NCBI GenBank assembly: GCA_028565635.1
Contig: JAOXYB010030289.1
Coordinates: forward strand, 1-11,850
Origin: Phoronis ovalis
Taxonomy: Eukaryota; Phoronida; Phoronidae
Length of the DNA stretch: 11,850 nt
Reading direction: 5' to 3'
The notes beneath the pieces were generated by a model, which was not told the origin of the DNA, searched no databases, and worked only from the letters and a program-made list of their open reading frames with translations. The position numbers were made by a program, and so were the translations under genes. The first letter of the stretch is position 1. Each line of letters opens with the position of its first letter. Shown piece by piece: positions 1 to 11,191 of this stretch.

Positions 1-286
1 CCCAAATTTCGTACACCCCCCAAAATTAGAAAAAATAATAATTATTTTTTTGTACGAATTTGAGAAGAATTACCGTACCAGTTAATAATGCTGACAGCAA
101 ATTTTACTCTGCAGTTTGTTATTTAACTCGTTAATTCATATTGTGTGCCAAATACAGTCAAAACATTCTCTTATCCTCTTAAATATTTAAAAAAAAACAG
201 CGCTCTTAATCGTGATGTCCTTGTCAAACCTTAGGGACCTTCCTTATTTTAGAGGATAGTCTATAGGTTATAATTGACAAATCTGA

Positions 287-302
287 GCATGCATGCATGC
301 AT
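287..302. repeat. GCAT tetranucleotide microsatellite
   Basis: There are four perfect GCAT units in the intron upstream of the SH2 exon. The run is self-complementary (GCATGC core), so it can form a small cruciform or hairpin. Its length is expected to be polymorphic. Confidence 0.85.
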
Positions 303-477
303 AAAGCAGACGATATCATTATCATTTTGTTAGTTGATAATGTCCAAACTGTTTTCTACAATCATTTTGTATTTTTTTTCAGTACAATATAATTCCATAA
401 TAGTAATTATCTGACACAACCAAATAAATGTGTATTGATCACCTTGACGTTTCTTCACAAAAATAAGTCTATTATTA

Positions 478-489
478 CCACCAGATGGC
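478..489 (+). promoter_or_regulatory. CTCF-type core motif match
   Basis: CCACCAGATGGC matches the published CTCF core consensus CCASYAGRKGGC at all 12 positions. It stands out in otherwise AT-rich intron and lies 8 bp from a 14-bp palindrome. CTCF is present in insects, but a single core match without flanking or occupancy data is only suggestive. Confidence 0.35.
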
Positions 490-496
490 GAGGTAG

Positions 497-510
497 TGAT
501 CAGCTGATCA
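497..510. repeat. 14-bp perfect palindrome with CAGCTG E-box
   Basis: TGATCAGCTGATCA is its own reverse complement. The centre CAGCTG is a canonical bHLH E-box, flanked symmetrically by GATC. No function is shown; it could serve a dimeric factor. Confidence 0.6.
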
Positions 511-685
511 TATACGCTGTTCAACTGGTAATCCCCCATCCCTGTCTATATTTATTTGTCTGTGTCAGACAATTATATTATGCATTTATATTACCAACCT
601 GATGAAATTATTTGATCAACTATAATATAATGATTTTTGCTGAATATTTGAAGATACATATTTCACAAAGTATTCTCTGTTTCAG

Positions 686-5565
<4,880 letters not shown>

Positions 5566-5752
5566 TTGGTTATGTACAACTGCATGCAAATAACAAAAGA
5601 CACAACAAAATGCACTGGTGGTTGGAAATACACTGCGATGTATGGGTTGCTGGAAAGGCCTGGTAGTAAAAGGCATTGAGTGACAAGTGTTATGAAAGTC
5701 TCATTGGTGAATCGTATTGTCACAAAGAAAATCACATCCTGTTGTTAAATCT

Positions 5753-5767
5753 TTATTATTATTATTA
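5753..5767. repeat. TTA trinucleotide microsatellite
   Basis: Five TTA units in the presumed 3' UTR. Ordinary simple sequence. Confidence 0.7.
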
Positions 5768-6395
5768 GATTATTACAGTCTGTTGTATAATTGTAGAAGT
5801 CATGGTGAACCATATTCACTAATATTCACTTTCATCTACAGATACAACTGAAGTTAATAGTATTTGTGCTTGGTTTCACTTAATAGTTTAATACATAAAT
5901 TCGAAGATTAACTTATTTTCATATATTAAGTAACATTCTTTCTATAATTTTTAGTATATTTCCTATCAGCACCTGATTTGTCAACGAGATTTACTGGCGT
6001 TAAGAGTTTGCTTGCTGATGTTATTGCATAAATATGACAGCTGGCAAACCTAGGCTTATTGGACTTCGTGTAATAATTTCATTTCTGTTATTTTTTTGGT
6101 AGTCCTTGGTTTATAAATATACTTGTACCACATTGTTACAACAGGTCCCTGCTGTGTATTTTCTGTGTATGTAAAATCAGAGGTGCACAAAATCGAAGTA
6201 TGCTACCTTGCCTGGTCATGTAATAGCTAAGTTTATGATTGTGACCTTGCAACACCAAATACAGTGTCGCGACAACAGAGCCGTATCCAAACTGTAATAA
6301 TAAGAGCATTGTGACTGATTACACATTTTCAGGGTTTTCTATTATCGAGAGCATAATGTTTGTTTAATGTGAATTGAAAATATATAAATACTTGT

Positions 6396-6464
6396 ATGAC
6401 ATCAAATCGAGGTATCTCTGTGTAGGCAATGCAATCATAAGTCGTGTATTTGATTTGATGTCAT
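6396..6464. repeat. 3' UTR stem-loop, 13-bp perfect arms
   Basis: ATGACATCAAATC (6396-6408) is the exact reverse complement of GATTTGATGTCAT (6452-6464). The 43-nt loop can add an A-U and two G-U pairs at its base. In the Src42A transcript this would make a stable element. It is shorter than a typical microRNA precursor stem. Confidence 0.7.
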
Positions 6465-6782
6465 GAGAAATTATGGATTTAAGTGCATGCAACTATCTAG
6501 GAAGTTTAGTAACTTATATTACTATATAGTTTTACAATTTTTTATGCCAGTTTTCAATTATTTGAGTCTTGGAAGTCTAGATTTTCGCAATTATTGAGAC
6601 ACAATGCACCTTCAAACGTAGTTAGAAAAATGTTTTTAAATCTACCATATTAGCATAACAATATTTTTGCTTTGTACATAACATTCCAAATTATCCCAGA
6701 TATTATATGAAACAGACAACTCAACAGTTTTGTTGCTTCCAAATTCATTTCCTTTTACCAATTTTTAATTTAGTGAAACTAG

Positions 6783-6808
6783 ATATTACTGACAGAAATT
6801 GTAACGTA
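6783..6808 (+). repeat. 26-nt exact copy of Src42A exon sequence in the 3' UTR
   Basis: These 26 bases (core TGACAGAAATTGTAACGTA) are identical and in the same orientation as 4924-4949 in the activation-loop/helix-F exon. Similarity stops abruptly on both sides. An exact 26-mer match is far beyond chance, so it must be a duplication, templated insertion or artefact. Confidence 0.9.
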
Positions 6809-6837
6809 ATATTTTAATTATAGTTCCCTTTGTACTA

Positions 6838-6843
6838 AATAAA
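6838..6843 (+). terminator. Candidate poly(A) signal of Src42A (proximal)
   Basis: This is the first AATAAA on the + strand after the kinase stop codon, about 1.27 kb downstream. Use of this site would give a 3' UTR that includes the 26-nt exon copy. Confidence 0.4.
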
Positions 6844-6944
6844 ATGTTATAGTTCAAATTTTTTTAGTGAATTTGTTAAAAGTTGCTGGAATTTTGAGGT
6901 TTTCCAAGTTATATAATGCCATGTGACAGTTGTTGGAACTGGTA

Positions 6945-6999
6945 TTTATTGCAGTATGTGAATATGTAAAGCTTCATGTATACCTAGTACCTGTTTATT
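6945..6999 (-). terminator. Candidate poly(A) signals of THOC1
   Basis: TTTATT on the + strand at 6994-6999 and 6945-6950 reads AATAAA on the - strand. These are the first two canonical signals after the THOC1 stop codon, about 390 and 440 bases downstream. They place the THOC1 3' end inside the presumed 3' UTR of Src42A. Confidence 0.4.
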
Positions 7000-7175
7000 C
7001 TCCATGCTATCGACATATTACTCACTGTTAACATTAATTTTGTAACAGTGGGAAATCTGTGTTAAATTTTGTGAACTGGAGAAATATTGGTTTATGACAC
7101 TGCGAATAATTTGTTGTTGGATGGTGCCTCTTTCGTATCTGACTAAAGATACTGGATGTTGATTTATGATTTGTA

Positions 7176-7181
7176 AATAAA
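7176..7181 (+). terminator. Candidate poly(A) signal of Src42A (distal)
   Basis: AATAAA overlapping a TGTAAATA octamer, with GT-rich sequence about 60 bp downstream. A further AATAAA at 7294-7299 is less well placed. Use of this site would make the kinase transcript overlap the likely THOC1 3' UTR. Confidence 0.45.
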
Positions 7182-7388
7182 GTGTAAAGAACAATCATGA
7201 GTATAAAATACATTATTATTAAACTTTACAATATTGCAACTGTATTGTATGTAGTTGTAAAAAAATTCATTGCAAAGTAATGCATCGCGTGGGAATAAAT
7301 TGAAGATACTTTCTAGAAATAGCTCAACACAGTGGAAGATCATAAAAGGACAACTTATTTCTAGAAATCGTGTAAGCATTCCATCTGC

Positions 7389-7496
7389 TTATGCCCCATT
7401 TTGTTCACCAAACACTTTGTTTCCCACTTCAACCAGTCCGACTTCTTTCAGAGATGTTCGAAGAGTGCTTGGCGTTGCTCTTTCACCTTCTGTTTC
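7389..7496 (-). CDS. THOC1: THOC1 terminal coding exon: end of death domain
   Basis: On the - strand the acceptor TTTTTTCTGTCACACAG ends at 7497. The exon begins [20 protein letters not shown] in phase 0, exactly as required by the previous exon, and ends VFGEQNGA with TAA at 7391-7389 (35 residues). The pattern EG..ATP..L...L...GL is the final helix pair of the THOC1 death domain. The exon is only 108 bases, and longer chance frames in other registers overlap it, so it is easily overlooked. The splice phase plus family pattern make it convincing. Confidence 0.9.
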   Translation of the reverse strand, partial: ETEGERATPSTLRTSLKEVGLVEVGNKVFGEQNGA

Positions 7497-10400
7497 CTGT
7501 GTGACAGAAAAAATAATAGGAACAATCTGTCCACTGGATTTCAGTAGTTACAATGCTTTTTTCGGGAGAAACAATAATGCCTACTGTTTGTATAGTAAGA
7601 CAGTCATATCTCACTGTCCCATCATTCTTACAGTTGAGTGACCTCAAAATATGTCCAGTATTCGGTGATCTATTCCTGTCATAATAGGAAAGATTCATAA
7701 ATGTTGGGGTGGACTGCAAACTCTGATTTAAGTGAGAAAATTTCAATTTGTATTAAGCTGGGGTATGGTTAGTTATAAAAATGGCTACCCACAATACGCA
7801 CCTCCAACACATCAATAGTTGCAATCATTTTCCATCAGTAATGCAGTTTTGATTTGGTATAATTTTATGTCGAATAGTTAAAGCACTACATTATCATTCT
7901 AAACTTTTATGAAATTACCATTTTATGTAAAAAAAGTATGACAAGTCAAGCAATAGATAAATTTTCATTATTAAAACTGCAGTCAAGGCTGCATGAGGAT
8001 GTTCAGTTTAGCATTCCACATGCCATAGTCTACAGACAATGGGTAATGGAGTAATTTTAACAATTTAAAAATTGTTACTTTCAACATTTGCATAAGAGAT
8101 ATTATCTCACACGAGCTGTTAAATTGCCTTTTTCGCAGAATTTGCATAGAAAAGCTTGAAATTAAATATAAGACATAATTTTGACAAAAAAATGGTTTTG
8201 CACCCACATTTATTTGTCCTTAACCAAATTATATTGGATCCTTACTTTCTCCTAACACCTGTTTTGTGAATTTTCATTTAAATAGAAATGTGATTTTCAA
8301 TGCCATAGACAGATAAGTAAAAATGCAAGCAACAGTAGCTCCCTCTGAACTACCTATACGCCATCTTAAAATAGTTATCACTGATTGACATGAAATGAAC
8401 AAAACAGGATGAACTTGGCTTTCTTCCTACCTTCCATATTGTCAACATTCTTAAAGCTTGCTGACTCAAATCTTCAGTTTCACTTTCAAAATATGAAATC
8501 TCATCTTCCTGAAGATTCAGTTCCATGGCTAATTTTTTCCAATCGTTAGCTAGCTCAGCCGCTAAACTTTCAATTTGTTCTACCGTTATGACATCCTCTT
8601 GTTGTGTTTCCATTGTATTGTCACCTTCAACATCTTTTTCTGAAATAACACAGACATTTCCTTATGGATTGAAATTCTTCATTCAGTTCCAGTATAATAA
8701 GGTATATCCAGGTACATCCTCTCTAAGAAAAAGTATATCTGTCAAGGAGCCTGAAGTAATCACTTGCAATGTCAATTTAGATCTGCAATTTTGCCCCAAG
8801 CTGGCATAAGCATATAAATGATAATCTCAGAGACTGTCCCAATGGTTTGAATGTGGCTTAACAAATCTGTCTGGTTTCTTTATTGAATAACAGGGACATT
8901 AGATATAGACTGGACAATTAGTCAATTTAGACTGCAACTGGCTTTGTACTTAAATTGCAGGAAAACATTATATGAACAAGCCTAGAAGATAACCGTCTGC
9001 TACATGGAAACTACTGAACTACATATCATTGAGTGTAACATTACAACTTACCACTGTCATCTGCTTTGTTCAATAACTCATCTTCATTTTCCTTTTCTGT
9101 TTCCTCTTTATCTGCATCACCATTTTCCACTTTTACATCAGCATTTTGCTGAAAGAAGAAAAGCATCCCTTTACTGTAATTCTACCATGACATAATAGGC
9201 ATGGTGGCTAAACATATCATATACTCCATAAATTCACAGCGTATCCTTTACTACACATTAAGGGCTGTTTATACAGGGGGGAGAAATTGACTTCTTGAGA
9301 AGGCCCTGCCACCCACAATATATTTAATACTTAGGTACATACTAATATATGTACACACATTGCTTAGAAACCCACCACCCATATTTCTTTTATTGAAGTA
9401 CTTTCCTACCTTCCCATACAATTAAAAGTGAAACAAATGCTTCATCACTTTTTTGCATTTACTGTGACAGCACAATTCCCAAGTAGTATAAAATATGCTG
9501 CCAAGTTTACATTACCTCCAGCTACTGTGTTATGTAACTCCTGAAATCTACACAATATTCAATACCAAGTATACTGACAATTAATATATACTCAAGTACA
9601 AAATGTCACAAAGACTGAAAGTTCAACTCAACTGAATGTTAATTCAATTTGGAGAAAAACAAGTCCACTTCAGTTAGCATTTGACATCTTTCCAATTAAC
9701 TTAATAGAAGTAAATGTATGATATATTGAAAGTAGTTTGTAAGGTGACTTTCACAACAATCTTATTAGAATGTACAAATCTTACAGGAAGATCTTTAACA
9801 ATTTTCTTTAAAATTATATCCAAATATTCTGAAACTTTTTTCCCTGGCTGTGTGACCATAGCAAAGAAATGTGGGTTAGATCTGGCTAACAGTCGTAAAG
9901 ACCGCCACTGGAAATTCTCTTCATTCACCCGTCTGTAAAGTGCAAAATTAAATATTACAAAGTATGAACAGTTTAAAATCATTAAAAACTGAGTCTTAAT
10001 ATAAATTTAATTACAGCATTCATTGCTAACAGGCTTTGTTGTTACAACATGTATTGTACGCTGACCTCAACCCTATCATACTTTTCACATAGTAATATCT
10101 AACACTGGCAACCTCGTGTAACGCAGTCCTATCAATTTTGGTGTATTTGTAAGGAGAATAGGTATCGGTTACAAGCATTTCAAGAGTTAATGTTGAATTA
10201 GCTACGGTTAATACCACAACTGTTCCTTAACAAGACGAATGGTTGTGTATAGCATGATAACAAATTGACACATAATGAAAAGTGGAATTTTGTTCCAGCT
10301 TACTTATTGACGCAATAGCTATTTTTTACCACAGGGTTAAAATTTTCTTTGTAAATAATGCCTGAGCTAATTCAGGTAGACACCAAAATCAAGGGCAAGG

Positions 10401-11191
10401 ACACAGAAAATGTTACTATACAAGACAGAATTCCATAAACCACAGGCAAGCAGAAGCCATACTGATGGGTAGTTATTCCTCATGTATAATTAAGCAATCC
10501 ATGTTTTAATTGATTACTATGACAACAGCAAGTGATTTATCTTGTTGAATACGCACAAGCCAATGAAGAATATAACATTTGCCAGAAAAGGAAGGGAATA
10601 CACTGCAGCTTACTTGTATTCATCTTCTACCATTTGTTCAGGGTCAGCCTGAAGTATCGCCTCTTCAAAGAAAATTTCTCCATTTGGTAAGAACACTCTG
10701 AAATTTACAAATAAGACAAGCTAACAAAGAATTGCCTTTCATCCTTTACACCAGAATGAGGGGTTACCAATAGGTCAGTGTAGTTCGTACACACAGTATA
10801 TGCAAACACACAAAACTATGTCTTCAACAAAGTCGGTAAAAAACAATCTAATACACAAAGGAAACATTGTATTTCAGTAAAAAAGTAATTAATCTCCTTT
10901 TAATTTTGGAATCTCCTGATAATTTGTGAAAAGTCCACCAATACCTGACATGGGACTATTATTACTACAATTTTTTAAGTGTTGTTTAAAAACAATAATT
11001 GCAACTAAAAATAAATCAATAGTTCAAACATTTTACGACACATTTATTACATATAGTACCTTTTCTCAGTTTTACAAGCGTCCATATTGTCAGGACATAG
11101 ATTCCAAAGTCGTGTTAGCTCAGAACTCCCCATCTTGATCAACTTCTTACCACAGTGTCTCATGTCATCAGCCATACTTCTCTTACGGCCT
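7389..11191 (-). CDS. THOC1: THOC1 (Hpr1), THO/TREX complex subunit 1, 3' part of gene (6 exons)
   Basis: Reading from right to left, the exons 11191-11060, 10697-10614, 9932-9785, 9148-9052, 8639-8431 and 7496-7389 join in frame to about 258 residues ending in TAA. Landmarks shared with THOC1 family proteins are [40 protein letters not shown] and [18 protein letters not shown]. An acidic linker and a C-terminal death domain follow. Human THOC1 is about 650 residues, so the N-terminal 60% lies to the right of the window. Family knowledge: THOC1 is a nuclear THO subunit that couples transcription elongation to mRNP packaging and export within TREX and limits R-loop formation. Every exon has GT-AG borders and matching phases. 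The gene is convergent with the Src42A-like kinase, and no lesion was seen. Confidence 0.95.
7497..8430 (-). other. Last intron of THOC1
   Basis: GT-AG intron of 934 bp with a GTAGGA donor. It interrupts the death domain between its fourth and fifth helices. It is AT-rich with a small inverted repeat (TAACAATTT / AAATTGTTA, 8058-8077). No other gene or RNA was seen. Confidence 0.85.
8431..8639 (-). CDS. THOC1: THOC1 exon: death domain helices 1-4
   Basis: The acceptor is GTTATTTCAG ending at 8640, and the donor is GGAAG|GTAGGA at 8431/8430. After two carried-over bases there are 69 codons. The peptide starts with an acidic stretch ([16 protein letters not shown]). It then enters a death-fold: [31 protein letters not shown] and [11 protein letters not shown]. 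The W-KLA-EL-L-E-EI pattern is the classic death-domain signature. In THOC1 this domain is known from human p84/THOC1. Its partner in THO is not evident from sequence. Confidence 0.95.
8640..9051 (-). other. Intron of THOC1
   Basis: GT-AG intron of 412 bp, with donor GTAAGT and acceptor TTATTTCAG on the - strand. Nothing else was found in it. Confidence 0.88.
9052..9148 (-). CDS. THOC1: THOC1 exon: acidic linker
   Basis: The acceptor is TTCTTCTTTCAG ending at 9149, and the donor is AGTG|GTAAGT at 9052/9051. There are 32 codons plus one base in the only open frame. It begins [20 protein letters not shown] and continues with more Glu and Asp, a low-complexity acidic segment with no fold. Human THOC1 has an equivalent acidic linker between the conserved core and the death domain. 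The exon has no hallmark motif of its own. It is supported by ideal splice sites and by being in phase with both neighbours. Confidence 0.88.
9149..9784 (-). other. Intron of THOC1
   Basis: GT-AG intron of 636 bp, with donor GTAAGA and acceptor CTTTCAG on the - strand. No gene, RNA or clear repeat was seen. Confidence 0.88.
9785..9932 (-). CDS. THOC1: THOC1 exon: [11 protein letters not shown] core segment
   Basis: The acceptor is TTGCACTTTACAG ending at 9933, and the donor is CCT|GTAAGA at 9785/9784. One carried-over base completes a lysine codon, followed by 49 codons. The peptide starts [20 protein letters not shown] and continues [38 protein letters not shown] is the most conserved block of the THOC1 C-terminal half. 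All positions look intact. Confidence 0.96.
9933..10613 (-). other. Intron of THOC1
   Basis: GT-AG intron of 681 bp, with donor GTAAGC and acceptor TTTACAG on the - strand. A 63-codon chance frame at 10026-10217 (-) resembles no family I know. Confidence 0.88.
10614..10697 (-). CDS. THOC1: THOC1 exon: [18 protein letters not shown] segment
   Basis: The acceptor is TTGTAAATTTCAG ending at 10698, and the donor is ACAA|GTAAGC at 10614/10613. The exon has one carried-over base, 27 codons and two bases. The peptide [20 protein letters not shown], followed by QMVEDEY, matches the FFEEAI.QADPE..VE.EYK block found in THOC1 proteins. At 84 bases it is the smallest coding exon in the window. Its phases agree with both neighbours. 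Confidence 0.94.
10698..11059 (-). other. Intron of THOC1
   Basis: GT-AG intron of 362 bp. The donor is the rather weak GTACTA, and the acceptor is TTTCAG on the - strand. Nothing else was seen. Confidence 0.86.
11060..11191 (-). CDS. THOC1: THOC1 exon: [13 protein letters not shown] segment
   Basis: The acceptor is a T-rich run ending CTAG at 11192, and the donor is AAAAG|GTACTA at 11060/11059. The exon has one carried-over base, 43 codons and two bases. The peptide runs [13 protein letters not shown], then [20 protein letters not shown] and NMDACKTEK. The basic RKR followed by [13 protein letters not shown] is diagnostic for THOC1 and lies just upstream of the block in the next exon. A second AG two bases further in (11191-11190) leaves a small doubt about the exact 5' border. 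The preceding exon is not in the window. Confidence 0.93.

Larger units (their letters stand above)
1..685 (+). other. Intron of Src42A (3' part)
   Basis: There is no coding exon here. In particular, nothing resembles the first half of an SH2 domain, which the next exon requires. The stretch ends in a normal acceptor (TTCAG, 681-685). It holds a near-perfect inverted repeat at the left edge (3-14 / 52-62), a GCAT microsatellite (287-302), a CTCF-type core (478-489) and a 14-bp palindrome (497-510). Confidence 0.8.
5566..7200 (+). other. Src42A: Presumed long 3' UTR of Src42A
   Basis: No gene is seen on either strand after the TAG. The first canonical + strand AATAAA is at 6838-6843 and the next at 7176-7181. 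The latter is followed by a GT-rich run near 7240-7258, as expected downstream of a cleavage site. The stretch contains a TTA microsatellite, a hairpin (6396-6464), two Pumilio-type TGTANATA octamers (6673-6680, 7172-7179) and the 26-nt copy of exon sequence (6783-6808). Its extent is inferred from poly(A) signals, not from transcript data. Confidence 0.6.

Noticed and set aside
330-539. 69-codon - strand open frame starting with ATG in the left intron.
   Set aside because: It has no recognisable family, compositional bias typical of AT-rich intron, and no supporting splice or promoter signal.
7270-7641. 123-codon + strand open frame.
   Set aside because: It starts at TTG and runs antisense to the THOC1 terminal exon. 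It has no recognisable motif, while the opposite strand has a splice-supported death-domain exon.
10026-10217. 63-codon - strand open frame in a THOC1 intron, possibly a mobile-element remnant.
   Set aside because: No transposase, reverse transcriptase or capsid motif is visible, and no terminal repeats were found around it.
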